A stretch of DNA of 64,000 nt from Phymatolithon calcareum (lineage: Eukaryota > Rhodophyta > Florideophyceae > Hapalidiales), in assembly GCA_977006965.1 (NCBI GenBank), contig OZ345362.1, forward strand, positions 62,001 to 126,000, read 5' to 3'. Shown piece by piece: positions 51,901 through 63,040 of the stretch; position 1 is the stretch's first letter, and each line of letters starts with the position of its first letter. The position numbers were made by a program, and so were the translations under genes. A model generated the notes under the pieces. That model did not search any database and was not told the origin of the DNA. It worked only from the letters and a program-made list of their open reading frames with translations.

Positions 51901-53000
51901 AATCAGCGATCTAAGCTGGTCAGAAGAGAGCGGAAAACAAAGACCGATGTCTACATTCTAGTTCAAAAATATTTTAAGAAAAAATGAGAAGAGAGGTAAG
52001 TTTTATTAAATGAATTTGAACGGCTCCATGTGGCTCGTGTCAAAATGAGCAAACGTTTACTTCTGGATAATGCTTTACATACTGTGACTGAATCAGACTC
52101 CCCGTTTCCAGGCTCGTACCTTGATGAGTATTCATAAGGTCCAATAATATCGCACATCAATGTCCATTTGATTGAAGCATATATGAATCGCTGCAACAAA
52201 ACTATTCTTTCACAGTGCGCAGCACACAAAACGTATATATAGAAACTCATCTCTTCCAACGAGGCGAACGTATGACTATAGTGCTACGTATCACATGGGG
52301 GAATCATTCTAAACTACGAGCACTGTTTATGATATTCAAGAAAAAGTATCGAAATTATCCAATTCAGAGAGCTCCAGACAACGTGGAAAGAGTTTTGTAC
52401 CGCTTAGGGCCAGAGCAGAAATGGAAAAATCTGTGCCTAACGAATGGTTCAATGAACCGGAGTCCATTGCGAAGGATCCCATTTGCAGAAAAATTGATCA
52501 ATTTATGGATACCTTTGCGGGTCACAACGAGACAATGATCCTTAATCGTCCACCAAATGGCAGCGCCGTGCGGACCTCCGGGGCCTTGTCGGTCCCCGAC
52601 AGGGTTCTATGAAAGTATGAAACTTCTAAAAGAATACTACGACTCTGTGTAACTACCATGCCTATCGGCAATTCTGCCTCCCGCCGGATATGCCCTGCCT
52701 CGTCGCGAGTTTTTTGCACCGCTCCGTAGCTGTAGTGTACAAGAGGCGGATTTTTCCGTACCTCTTCTCGGTTGCGAGGACATCTCGTACCCCTTGTCCC
52801 CCATCCTTGGGCCATAATGGCACTTACGATCCGGTGGTCTGCAAAGCGCTTTTAAGGCTCATTTCAATCCATCCATCTTTCCGACGTCAAGATCGTACTT
52901 CTAGAATCAGCACTGGTCATATATTTTTCTTACTGCTTTTCTAGTTTTGATGATTTGTCCGACGTAGCGCGCCTCCTTCGACTTTCGCAATAAAAACAAA
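51901..53000. other. Intergenic with one weak frame
   Basis: A plus-strand reading from about 52330 to 52612 (EMEKSVPNEWFNEPESIAKD...CRKIDQFMDTFAGHNET) is protein-like but has no start or family. It may be an orphan exon. No repeat recognised. Confidence 0.3.
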
Positions 53001-53531
53001 CTACGCTTGAACGTTACGCAAGGTATTTCTGGGGTGAAGTGCAAGTTGCGGAAATTGTTGTTTACTTTGATTAACAGATAAAAAACAAAGAATAAGAACT
53101 GCATGTAAAGCACAATAAAACCAAGTGAGCGGCAGACGGTTTGGTATAACTTTTTGTATCCTCCAAGAACAAACACTATGATCCATTCTTGCGACTCCGG
53201 ACAGGACGCGAGCACTGGGACGAAGGAGCGGTGCCAATCGACCTCCACGACCGCACGCTTGCCACAACTCGATCAATGATCTTGACCCTCCCGCCGAGGA
53301 CCGAAGAGCACAGTTCCAGAAATGGACCGACTCTGCGGTTGTGAGCTCATGTCCGCACCGCTTGAGATGCTGCAGGAATGATTTCTTCGTGCACGCAATC
53401 TCAAACCCGCATGTCGTCGGACTCGAACAAATAAACGACCCGGTTGCCGCACATGGTCGAATGTGTTGTTGGCCCAGCTGAGCTAAATCAGCTTCCCCCA
53501 GATCCGATACATCATTATCCTCCATATCCAC
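53001..53531 (-). CDS. Hypothetical protein with Cys/His finger, 176 aa
   Basis: ATG at 53531 opens MDMEDNDVSDLGEADLAQLG, an acidic N-terminus, followed by a Cys/His cluster at residues 35-62: ICSSPTTCGFEIACTKKSFL then QHLKRCGHEL. The arrangement of Cys, Phe, Leu and HLxxCGH resembles an atypical C2HC finger. The remainder is basic and ends in a hydrophobic stretch (LTWFYCALHAVLILCFLSV, about residues 135-153). The other phase is also open over the 3' half (53248-52907) with a membrane-like segment, so the true 3' end could be reached by splicing or a frameshift. Moderate-low confidence. Confidence 0.4.
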   Translation of the reverse strand: MDMEDNDVSDLGEADLAQLGQQHIRPCAATGSFICSSPTTCGFEIACTKKSFLQHLKRCGHELTTAESVHFWNCALRSSAGGSRSLIELWQACGRGGRLAPLLRPSARVLSGVARMDHSVCSWRIQKVIPNRLPLTWFYCALHAVLILCFLSVNQSKQQFPQLALHPRNTLRNVQA

Positions 53532-53794
53532 GCGATATCGGGAGAGTGAGTGACGTGTAAGCGTGAGAAGTCGAACGCGCGAGTGTACAAGCGTGATAGC
53601 AGTCCACCCTGGGAATCCATTGCATTGTCCAATTGGAAATCTCGTTAAGTACAGATCCTGCTCACGAAGCGGTCGACGACGTCCTAAAGCTGTTTCAATA
53701 ATAGACGCTCAGACTCGAAGCTATCCTGTCATATAAACTGTAAAGAATAATTCTTCTGTCAGGAAATAATTATTACGTTCCAGGCAATTTGGCA

Positions 53795-53988
53795 GGTGGG
53801 GGGAATGGCGACACAAAAAATTAGTGAATTTTAACTTTGGGGGGAATGGCGCTGAAAATCACCGTCGAATACAGGCCGTATTCGCATGCATGCCCGTACG
53901 GCCCGCAAACGCATATAATTTCAGCGCCATTCCCCCCACTAATTCTATTTTTCAATTATTTCTCAGAGTTAGCGCCATTCCCCCCACC
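53795..53988. mobile_element. TIR element with duplicated GGGGGGAATGGCG ends
   Basis: GGTGGGGGGAATGGCG (53795-53810) pairs with CGCCATTCCCCCCACC (53973-53988). About 45 bases in from each end the motif repeats: GGGGGGAATGGCGCTGAAAAT near 53839 and ATTTCAGCGCCATTCCCCCC near 53918-53937. So each arm holds two direct copies of the motif and the arms are inverted. 194 bp in all, non-coding, sitting within LINE-like DNA. Confidence 0.8.
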
Positions 53989-53989
53989 C

Positions 53990-54890
53990 GGAAACAGTAT
54001 AGGGCTGATCTACTCCCTCTTTGTCGGGCGCTTCGCACTTCGCCTGCAGAACCGAATGAGAGCACTATGCAAAATTGTGCCACCAGAAACTACAAGGGTG
54101 CAATTGGGGGAACACTTCGCCCTACGCCTATTGAAAGCGAAACAAGAACTCGAGGAAAAGCCTTATTATGAAGTCAAACCCGAAGACCTGAGGTAGGAGG
54201 AGAGAGATATTTTGTACCTGACACAGCACGACCTCTCAACTATACGCGGAATGGTCACCCCTCATCAGGAGAGAAACCGCCTCTCTTAAGCATGGGAACA
54301 AGAAGAGGAAGGTCTTAAGCGAAGAATCCCCGTGGACGTGACAGTGCCCGTAAACCCGGTTATGGTACTGAAATCGCGAAAACATCGACAGCTAGTCCTA
54401 AAATGGTCCCTCGAACGTTTTCCCCCACGCGCGCCCACGTCCAACGTAGAGAACCTTGGGGAGATGGCGGAGAAGAGCCTGGGCACGCTGCAAGAAAGGA
54501 GCATATTACACTGGAATCTGCTCTGGTGTCGGAACTACTGGCGTTGAGGGCTTCAAAAAAATTACACTTTCCCCCTAGAATCGAAGCGGGACAGGAAGAT
54601 ATTATACGACAAGACAAGAGAATTAGCAATCCTCAAGCTCCCCAAGGTGAAGCACAGGCAAATCGCGCTGCAGTATGACTGTGGAAGATTCTCACAGATG
54701 TCAACAACAAGTATGGCCGAAGAATTAGGCACCAGAGTCAGAGAGCATATGGAGACCATTGAAAGCACGCAAGCAGGGTATGAACTGCAAGGAGAAAAAC
54801 GACTGGAAGAATAAAAGGCGCTAGATGAGCTCTTACTATTTAGCAAGACACTCATAGAACGAATGGAGAACGAAGAAGGCCTGTATTGAT
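53990..54890 (+). mobile_element. LINE fragment with two FPPxSTS-type domains
   Basis: Plus-strand readings: RLQNRMRALCKIVPPETTRV (54040), then VVLKSRKHRQ-type LKSRKHRQLVLKWSLERFPP (54368), and about 250 bases later KVKHRQIALQYDCGRFSQMS (54640) followed by ALDELLLFSKTLIERME (54820). Two versions of the conserved domain in tandem, in different frames, suggest a rearranged or nested LINE. Several stops. Confidence 0.6.
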
Positions 54891-55199
54891 TCGCAGAAGG
54901 CAAGTCAAAAAGCATGGGAGCCGAAACACCAACAATCCCGTAGGGGACTGAGATAGAATTACTTTGAATCCTGAGTTTTCCCGTCCGCCATTCTGGTTGA
55001 AGCTTCGTGAGCTGCGCAAAGGTATGTAGCATCAGAGGAAGCCTCGCCTATATCTTCGGAAGTCTGTGGGACTTTTAAATAAACTCTAAGTAAAAAAACT
55101 TCAATGTCGGGGATGCATATCGATATCATACTCCACTTCACCCAGGAGGGATCTGTCACGAAGAAGAGGAGGAGAGAAGGAACAATTAAGGTATGGGAA

Positions 55200-55700
55200 A
55201 AGGAAGATGACGATTGCTTTATTCCCCTAAGAGGCTAAAACGTCTAGAAGGCTTCATGCGACTCCACTTGCTGTGGTCGGATGCGTCTTTTATGGAGGAT
55301 TCAATACTTTGGTTTGCGATATCGCAAAGGAGAGAAGCAAATGTTCTGGGTACGCATTGTAGCAGTATCCTGCGGACGAACATGGTCTCACCCATGCGTA
55401 GAGCATGTCTTAGCCATCCCCAGAGACGGTCCTTAATCCATTGTATCACTCCCAGTGAGGGCTCTCTTGCTTCTTCGGCTATCGTCCTTTTCGCCATCAC
55501 GGCCAGCATCTTCGATACGGTACCGTTCAGTTATTCAGGACTGGTGTCGTTTGATTCCAGGATTCACATCCATATATCAAAGTCGATACGACCGAGGCTC
55601 TCCAGAGGCGTAAGCGAAAAGGAAGAAGGCATATCAATTAATATTCCTACTGAAGGCAAGCTACCAGGGATTCTTTACATAGGAGAAAGAACAGCACGTT
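55200..55700 (-). mobile_element. LINE C-terminal fragment, different family
   Basis: The 96-codon minus-strand frame 55509-55219 contains IKDRLWGWLRHALRMGETMF, the RxxWxGHxLRM motif found at the end of many non-LTR RT proteins, and is followed by ...VRRILLQC. Related to the remnant at 14831-15096 but without its tail. Confidence 0.55.
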
Positions 55701-55837
55701 TAAGGTGCCTAAGGTGGACATTCAACCGAGCACTCCTTTGGAGGAAATCAGTATTGGGTGCGAGGCTTCGCGAATGGGGAAAGATGAGCTTGGTGATAGC
55801 CGAACAGACGACACTGCGCCTCTTACGAAAAGACTAA

Positions 55838-56127
55838 CAAAGAAAGAGAAGAAGGAAAAGACGGGCCGGGACGACGTTGTCTTCAGGCGGCGGCCATGGC
55901 TTGGCCGTCAACTTTGATACAGACGCACGAAAAGGGGAAAAGGGGCGCGCAATGGCCATCATGCTGGCTTGCAGAGTGAACCGATGCGGTCAATGGCGGG
56001 AAGAGCTCTGACTTCGCGTGGTCGAAGGGCCGTGCAGGCGAAGTTGAGCGTGCTACGAGCCGAGTATTCGAGCCGAAATACAAAGAACTCCCCACCTTCC
56101 ATTACTCAGAGGGAGGAAATAACTAGC
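55838..56127. other. Intergenic, GC-rich
   Basis: No gene, repeat or motif recognised. Confidence 0.35.
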
Positions 56128-56735
56128 TTATATACAGCAACGTACGCTAAAGTCAGCGATCATCGCTGATAACAGCGTGCACGACACTTGCAGTTGAACG
56201 TCGTGGACAAATAAAATTGCGGAGATCTTTGACATACGCCGATAGGCCTTCTCCACACTCTCCGAAAACATGTCCTTGAACTTGTTATAGAGGCAGGGAC
56301 TCAGCGGGGATCCCAGTGTCACCCCGCGGTTATAGTACGAGAAGCCCACTACGCATTGTGTAGATTTTGCAATATTGTTTTCGTAAACAGGTTTGAAAAC
56401 TGAACGCCATGACGAGTTCCCTTGCGATAAGCAATGTCCAATAACGACTCTTTGTTCTTGCACCGCAAACTGAATCAATGGCGTTAATTAAAACCAGCTG
56501 ATACAGCTCGAATGGCTGAGGCTTCTCCAATTGTTTCCGCAAGACTACTCAAGCCGATCCAGTGATGGCTAGCAGAATAACAACAGTAGCACGACAATAC
56601 AGTGATATCTATAGCCGAAGTCTTCTTCTTACAAAATCTATCCCAAGAAGAGTCCTCACTAAACGTTAGGATTGATGAATCGTCTACTTCACGTTTTAGT
56701 TTCGACTTATAAAACTCGGAGCCGGAATTGATCAA
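56128..56735 (-). mobile_element. Non-LTR RT fragment (GSPLSP box)
   Basis: Minus-strand frame 56478-56128 has RGVTLGSPLSPCLYNKFKDM followed about 20 residues later by LFVHDVQLQ, where a YxDD-type box is expected, so the catalytic Asp pair is altered (FVHD). Upstream readings (SLAETIGEASAIRAVSAGFN) continue the palm. Decayed RT; clade different from the dominant LINE. Confidence 0.65.
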
Positions 56736-57360
56736 GAATGAAGTTTTGTCGTCCCTGGTTCAAAAGAGGGCATTCAGTTCTGCTTTTACAAGAAGATAAG
56801 AAGGATTTTAGAGCGCAATTCGCGCAAAGAGGATGCTTATAACGGTCTTACATTGCTCGGTTACACAGAGCGCCGGTATTAGAAAAATAGATGGAAGCTG
56901 GGATTGTACAACTTTCACATAGCTGGCGTCATTTTGCCTGGTTTATTTTGAAGATAAGCAGTAAATCGCCATAAATTCTTCAATTGCTTCCCATCGAGCA
57001 ATATGAAAGACGTTCCCTATGCCTAGGGCCTCGCGGCCAACGAAAGAAGCATTCGTAAAACGTTTCAAAATCAACATTCAACAACTCTACACTCTTTACT
57101 CAAGCAATCTGTCTCCCATTTGGAAACGAAAGCGGTTTTGTGAACGCAGATTTGTAAGCGACATCCGGCGATAGATTGGAATGCTGACGATGCATGTATG
57201 AGAGTAGAGCGGAGCGTCAGAATGCCGCTAGGAGCACCGGGACTTCACGATACGAAACCCATATATCTCTAATTCCCGACGGATGTACTTTGAAACACAC
57301 CTAGAATGGAAAACGCACATGATGGATGCGTTTCGTCCTCGTCCCCGTTCCAATACTGCC
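56736..57360. other. Intergenic, no gene seen
   Basis: AT-rich with no supported frame or repeat. Confidence 0.35.
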
Positions 57361-57390
57361 CCAGGAAGCTCATGATTGCCGTCCTCGTAC

Positions 57391-58700
57391 TTAAAACCGC
57401 GTATGGCTGCGAATGCGATACAATTTGAAACAAAGCGACGCTACAGAAATAAAATCGTAAGCAAAGTGCAATCCATCTTTTGGCACTAAAACCAACAATT
57501 TCACCAACCCATAGCGCATATAAAAATCACATGTTTCTTTAGTCCGAACTTCTGCTGCGACATCACGTTCTGCCGCCAATACTCCGACCTGAACGACTCG
57601 CTTCAGCTCATCCGTTTCAGCCGTCTACGACCTTCACTTACGTCCAAGCCATCAGTCGTCTCCGTCCTTCCACTACGCCCTGCACAAGAACAAGTTCAGG
57701 GAAACGATGGCCAATGCAAGGCTATACTCGCCATCCGTACTGCTGAAGTGCCCACCCCGCAACAGTTGAATGCTTGGTATGCTCTTGCAAACAACACGAA
57801 TCGTGCACTGTGCGACAGAGAAATGCATCCGGAGCGCGATATCACTATTGATCATCTTCTGCGTCCCGTTTCCCTTGCTCTTGCGCCGAACCACTGGTCC
57901 CTTCGTCGAACGCATCCATGCACCTCGCACCACATGCACAGTACTGTTCGCCTTAATCGAGTCTACGCGAAGTTTCGAACACAGTATCGAATGAATCGAC
58001 GTAGCTTGCAATTAGTAGAGCAATGTCAAAGACCACCGAACCAAAGACCAAAACCCACACTCTTTGTCCTTTACGCTCTGCAGTTGAACGCCACTTTCAG
58101 GGACACAAAGATGAAGTTCAATATGAGGGAATACCCACCGTCCTTCAGATGAATTTCTCGTTTCGTATGACCTCGACGGCAATACGAAGAGTGCAATGTC
58201 CCTCACAGAAAAGAATCTGAAGGGTGATACCGATGATGAATCTTCTTTTCCATCCAGTTTCCCTTGCTCTTCCGTACAGCTCCTGCCCCCGACGTCGTAG
58301 GTATACACACAGCTTGCAGAACGTCGACAATCACGGTACGCCCAAAACGAGTGTCAGCGAAGTTGCAGATGCATTGCCGATAGAATCGAGTAGTAGAGAT
58401 TTATCAAAAAGCACACCAGACCGAACCCACAATGGTCGGTTTCCAATTCCATGACGAACCTGCCGTCCTCCTCCATTCCGAAACAATCTGTCCCCGTGAT
58501 AATTGTTTCCACTGCACTAGGCTCCCTCAATCTCGGCCTCGAGTACTGCAAAACATATCTTGTTGCAGAAATAAATGATCCCATTTCACTAGAACGAAGC
58601 CAACGACACATGCTGGCATGAATCTCTGACTCCAGGGATTGGGGAAGACGAGATATATGCACTGTACTTCCACTTTCATGCACCTGCGTACAGGGACAGG
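57391..58700 (-). repeat. ~389 bp tandem repeat, about 3.5 copies
   Basis: TTTCCCTTGCTCTT occurs at 57869 and 58258 (389 apart), and the phrase ACCAAAACCCACA-like occurs at about 57480, 58045 and 58415. Minus-strand peptides repeat likewise: KSKGNGTQKMINSD and KSKGNWMEKKIHHR; GEYSLALAIVSLNLFLCRA and GGYSLILNFIFVSLKVAFNC. The last unit (57579-57391) has the cleanest reading, VKLLVLVPKDGLHFAYDF. It could be a decayed gene with internal repeats. Not the same sequence as the 390 bp repeat at 0.7-7 kb. Confidence 0.6.
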
Positions 58701-58945
58701 TGTCCTACATTTGTCCACGTGGTCAATGGATTACACAAGTGTTTATTGAGGTGCACATGTTTCTGATATCTCCGACTCACGCTCTCCCCAAAAACTCTGT
58801 TTCTAACGATAAAGAAGTTTCCAAGGAAAAGGAAGTTGAAGCCAAGATGCAATCAGCCCGTTCCGCGTCCTGTGCCGTCAATTCCCTGTAAAGCTGATGG
58901 TAAAAGTGATATTTTTCTGGGCGCATTCGGCAGATATGCTCCATC

Positions 58946-59916
58946 TCAAAAGGAGAGACCAACTCTCTCACCCACATCGCCAGAAAAATCTGCGAGCACC
59001 AGTACGAGATGATCCGGGTACCGCCGCCAATACTCCAGACGCAGAAGAATTTTGCGCGCTTCGAGCAGGAATCTGTAGTAGCGAAAACGCAGTTTGAGTG
59101 GGGAAAAACGATGCGGCATGGGAATGGTGGTCGCCGCTCCGACGATGGAAATCTTATCGCCATTAATGGAGAACAGCTGTCCATTTGTTAACGCACTCCA
59201 GGGCTCATACAGCAAGCCCTGGTGCAGCGCTACAACGTAGCGATTAGAGGGTTCCAGAGCTTGCAATTGTTTTTGGGCGATTTCCCGAGCTGAACGTTCG
59301 GCGGTGATATGTGATTTCGGATGAGCCCAATAGTTCAACACCATGAACATCAAGGTCGCGACCAGGCCTTTGTCCTGAAACATATGCTTTCCACGCCATT
59401 CGGCATAGACCAAACGGCGGCTGTCAGAGTCGAATACAAGGCGGAGGCCTCTTGGATTCACCCCCGGGATTGTTTTCAAAGGCATTGGCGGAACCTGCAC
59501 GAAGGGCTGTGTTCCTTCCACTTCGGACATGAGCAGGAAAGGCCCTCCGGCAAATATTTCATAAAGCTCCTCCTCTGAGATTGAAGGAACAAATGAAATA
59601 CGTCGATCTCGAATGCTACAGTGAAGCAAGCGCCACATAGATGCAGGTGCTCTGCGCATCAAAATCAAGGGCACCCGTGAACAGTAGACTGGATAATGCG
59701 CCCACACGAGATGCCTTTCTTGAACGGCATTGGTCGGAGGTCCTGCGAACAGCCATTCCTTTTCAGCGCCTCCGGAAAGCCCGGCTGGTCAATTTCATCA
59801 TGGACTTCATGGATGTCTGCAAACCAGCCCTTTCGGCGGAACCGGCGAAGGATAAGGGCATATAAAAACAAAGCGAAAATCAGCAGAAAAAGCAAGGTGA
59901 TGAGTAGCTGAAGCAT
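58946..59916 (-). CDS. Membrane-anchored hypothetical protein, one frameshift
   Basis: ATG at 59916 opens MLQLLITLLFLLIFALFLYA, a signal anchor, followed by LRRFRRKGW and an acidic segment (HEVHDEIDQPGFPEALK). One base is missing at the A4 run near 59764; the phase then continues LFAGPPTNAVQERHLVWAHY into a 253-codon frame ending at 58946. The main domain has SISEEELYEIFAGGPFLL, PGVNPRGLRLVFDSDSRRLV and a C-terminal DHLVLVLADFSGDVGER. I do not recognise the family. Total about 323 residues, N-terminus inserted in a membrane, body probably cytosolic given the Arg-rich flank. Either an assembly error or a recent loss; the long clean body favours error or very recent mutation. Confidence 0.65.
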
Positions 59917-60039
59917 TGGGAATCAGTATACAGTACGGTACTGTTGTGTTTGCAACTCTGTACCTTTTCGTTTTAGTTCAAGCTGCAGTAGCTTGAGGTC
60001 TTCTACTGTACTTACCACTTTGGTTCCCAATGCTATGGA
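59917..60039 (-). promoter_or_regulatory. Probable upstream region of the membrane-anchored gene
   Basis: Short gap between the ATG at 59916 and the LINE tail. Contains TATACAGTACGGTACTGT, an imperfect palindrome of the TACTGTA type. Promoter role is inferred from position only. Confidence 0.25.
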
Positions 60040-60205
60040 GAAAAGAGGTGGGTTTTTGTAGTCCACTGAATCGTGTTACACAAACAAGAAAAGAAACTCT
60101 TCCATAGACAGAATCTGGCTAAAACCTCTTGGCCTTTGGAACGTTGCCCCAAGAGTCAGCAGATGCATTGGTAACTTTAAATAAAAATCTACCTTCCTTC
60201 TTCAT
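60040..60205 (+). mobile_element. LINE 3' UTR fragment ((TTC)n family)
   Basis: GGGTTTTTGTAGTCCACTGA, GACAGAATCTGG, GCATTGGTAACTTTAAATAA and a CCTTCCTTCTTC tail match 17335-17491. 5'-truncated within the 3' UTR. Confidence 0.75.
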
Positions 60206-60299
60206 CTCCAATGTCGCCCTGTCCACTTTCCAAAAAGTATCGTTGCGATGTACTTTTGGACTTTCACTGCTGCTCTCGATATTCGTATTGCGCTGTGCG

Positions 60300-61010
60300 T
60301 TATATGCGCGGCGTACTCACATACAGAGCTGATGAGTGCATTGAGAAGCCTGATGCAGTTTTTCTGTGCTGTATCCTTTCCTTGCCATGCCTAGAGTGCC
60401 CATGACTCATGGTGAGCGGGACTTTTGCGCCAGCGCTTTTTAATGGCTCCAGGAGTCGGTTTCCACGAATTCCGTTCTCGTCAATAGTCGTGACGAGATA
60501 TATAGCAGTGCGTCTTATTTTAACTTCCTCGTTCGCCAGAAGAAACGGTTGCCTAATCCTTCGATTTGCGAGTATGAAGGAGCACGTTCCCGTCGACCAA
60601 GTCATGCGATGGACCTGCGTCCATTCGGAGCATTCATTGAGAATTTCCCAGATCGGGTCTTCTTTCTTCGCCATTAGCATGACGTCGGCAGCAAACATAA
60701 TCAAGCCAAGATTGGCATTAGAATCGCTGAAGCTCATGGCTTTGATCCTTTCTGCAAGTTGTCCATCAGAATATTGAACAGTTTCGGGCTAATAAAGGAT
60801 CACTGGGAGACTCCACGCTCGCTTGTACCTCGTTTTCTTTCTGCGTCATTCTTTCTTTCTCTTGTACAGGTTTCAAAGAGGTCCTAGAACAACTCACATT
60901 TGACTTTAACACATACAAGTGGTATTTGATGTCACAACAGCTCAAAGTCGCACAGCGTGCAGAGCTTTGGGGAGATTAATATCTAAATCTCTACGCAGCC
61001 AATCCTCAGC
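60300..61010 (-). mobile_element. LINE RT fragment, minus strand
   Basis: Minus strand: ERGVSQ...SFISPKLFNILMDNL (60800-60750, RT block 4), then MSFSDSNANLGLIMFAADVM (60737), where FAAD replaces the YxDD box, followed by ILANRRIRQPFLLANEEVKI. The stretch 61010-60900 matches 19280-19420. Same clade as 18165-19450; catalytic Asp pair altered and frames broken, so dead. Confidence 0.7.
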
Positions 61011-61056
61011 CGCCGTCCTTCAAAGGGATGACCCTGTTGGAATCCATTTAGGATGT

Positions 61057-61599
61057 TCACGGTAGTAGGTCATATGCGTCATTCATAACCGTGATGAGAG
61101 TCTTCTGCAGCGAGAGCGAAGACAGCGATGCCTCATGCGGTGTCATTGCAACACCCTTTTGCTTAGCACAAGGTGAGAAATTCAGAGATGAAGGAGATCT
61201 GTCCTTCCATTTACTACTGGACAAAAATGGGTTAAGTCGTCTTTTTGCCGCTGTCGCGGCGACAGCTACTGCACAAGAACACGGTTGTGTTGCAATGCAG
61301 AACGCGGGAAAGCATTTCAGAACTGGGCTTCCCAAACGGACAAAGAACCAGCTAACATACATTTTGTCAGCGTACATGTAGGACCGCTTGTGCACAGTTT
61401 GGTGTCTCGCTATGGACGCCAGCCTCAAACGCCGATGCTTTGTCTGAGATACGTATTGATGGCGCCTGTCTATTAACGAAAAGCACTGCGCAGCACACCC
61501 CAAACTGTTTTGTATGTCCACAAGGGGATATGTGTTGATGCTCCCAAGGCCTCTCTTCAAGAGTAACAGGATTGCTTTCGAACGATTTTCTAAGCTCAC
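61057..61599 (-). other. 180-codon frame of unknown nature
   Basis: An uninterrupted minus-strand frame between LINE-derived segments. It contains a Cys-rich patch (VLKCFPAFCIATQPCSCAVA) but no recognisable domain, and its 3' end leads straight into LINE sequence. Could be part of the retroelement or a chance frame. Confidence 0.25.
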
Positions 61600-61609
61600 G
61601 TAGTTTGAC

Positions 61610-61740
61610 TATTCAGTATATCCTTGATTCGTATTTCTCTCCTAACAAGTGCTCTAGTGAGTCGCTTACATTCATATTCAATTTCAGGACTAATCTTGGA
61701 TGAAGATAGAATGCGTTGGAGCGCGACCAGCTCGATCACA
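61610..61740 (-). repeat. Inverted copy of 51360-51480 (LINE)
   Basis: ATTTCTCTCCTAACAAGTGC and GGACTAATCTTGGATGAAGA are the reverse complement of blocks at 51400-51470, about 130 bases in all. Confidence 0.7.
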
Positions 61741-61882
61741 GGACTCTACTGAGGTGTAAACCCTAAGTTGATACCCACGTGTAATGAGAAGTAGATCTCG
61801 GCTCTTGCGTTTTACAGCAGCGACAGCATCTTGTATGATACTTCTGTTGCAGCCAAAACATCAACCTTTCGTCAAAGCAATC

Positions 61883-62290
61883 GTGATTAAATGGGTTTAT
61901 TGAGAAGATATCATACTGTATGTTCCAACTGGAGGAAAGTCGCCATCTTTTTACGCGTAATCTACTACTGTATCATACAGTAGCATTGAAAATTTACGTT
62001 CATTATTCGGAACTACATACTGTAGAATCACGCAATGGCTCTAGCCACGTCAATCTAAACACCATGGTAAGACTGGGTAGAATATTAGAAAAAGGCTGTG
62101 ATGGAGTACCTGCAGATATGTCCCGTGCGATACGGCTATACACCCTCGCCATTGACAAACGTAAAAATGGAAATGCGTTAGTCAACATGGAAGTGCTGCT
62201 GAGACGAAAACACAGGGCCGATGTCGAGAACACAACAAACAGAGACGCTTTACTTTCACTTCTCTTCCCTCAGGCTGCAAAGTCCAAAAC
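61883..62290 (+). pseudogene. Sel1-repeat gene fragment
   Basis: The plus-strand frame from 61920 contains one clear Sel1 repeat: NTMVRLGRILEKGCDGVPAD then MSRAIRLYTLAIDKRKNGNA and LVNMEVLL (about residues 47-100). Sel1 repeats form paired helices used as scaffolds. The 5' flank (61883-61965) matches 39373-39460. The frame stays open to 62447, but from about 62330 it runs into the GC-rich dispersed repeat, so the natural C-terminus is probably lost by that insertion. Confidence 0.6.
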
Positions 62291-62329
62291 TTCTCCTCTC
62301 AAGCTTCCGCAGAGAAATCACATGTCACG

Positions 62330-63040
62330 CGAGTCCTTATTGGAAACGTACAGCCGAATTACAAAAGGGTTCCTTAGACTGTTCGCTGCCTTATGCGCCG
62401 TTCACGTCTTGGTTCACCCACGTTCCGAAATGCGTGCCTCCGTGTGAACACATCTGCAAGTTTGCGATGCGTGTGCTGGAGATCAAGGTTACTTTGTCTT
62501 CCGGCTTGGTATAGGAATTTCGGCCGGCTAGGTTTGGACTTTGAAGCAGTTGCCGGCGACCGTGCGCGACCGTGCGACTGTCGCGAAAGTTTTCGACCCT
62601 GCCCCGCGTGCCGCCGCGTTTTCAACCGCCGTCGCGCGTGCGCGCCCGTGGCTCGGTCAAAAACGTTGAGAGGGTCACATGGAAAGCATCCGGAACACGT
62701 TCTTGCCCGGTCGTCACTCGCCGAAGGGTTCTTCCACGCCGCCACAGTTGTGTCGTCCAGGCGGTGTCGGGCAACTTCGGTTAGCGAGCGAAAGTCTCAG
62801 CGCGTGCCCGCTTCTCGACTGCTGCTGCTTGCGGCTCCACACTGTGTCGAGCTACTTGGCTGGGCGCGGAAATCCTTCGCGATGAGCTGCTTATCGACTG
62901 CAACTTGTTGCAGCTCCGAGGTAGTTTTTATTGATACCGATCAACCCCCGGATGTCATCGCGCGTGGTCCACCGGATGCGCCGCTGAGAAATGGAAAAGG
63001 GTATCGATCCATGCGGGTCATCGCCGCGGCGGTAATTTTG
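62330..63040 (-). repeat. GC-rich dispersed repeat, copy 2 (inverted)
   Basis: Reverse complement of 33370-34190: the minus strand reads ARRRLKTRRHAGQGRKLSRQ where copy 1 reads TRRRLKTRLHAAQNRKLARQ, and GGATCGATACCC and GCGCGATGACATCCGGG blocks follow in the same order. The 62200-62290 edge also matches 32520-32600. Confidence 0.75.

Noticed and set aside
55219-55837. 207-codon plus-strand frame 55214-55837
   Set aside because: It is antisense to a recognisable LINE motif (RLWGWLRHALRM) and has no motif of its own.
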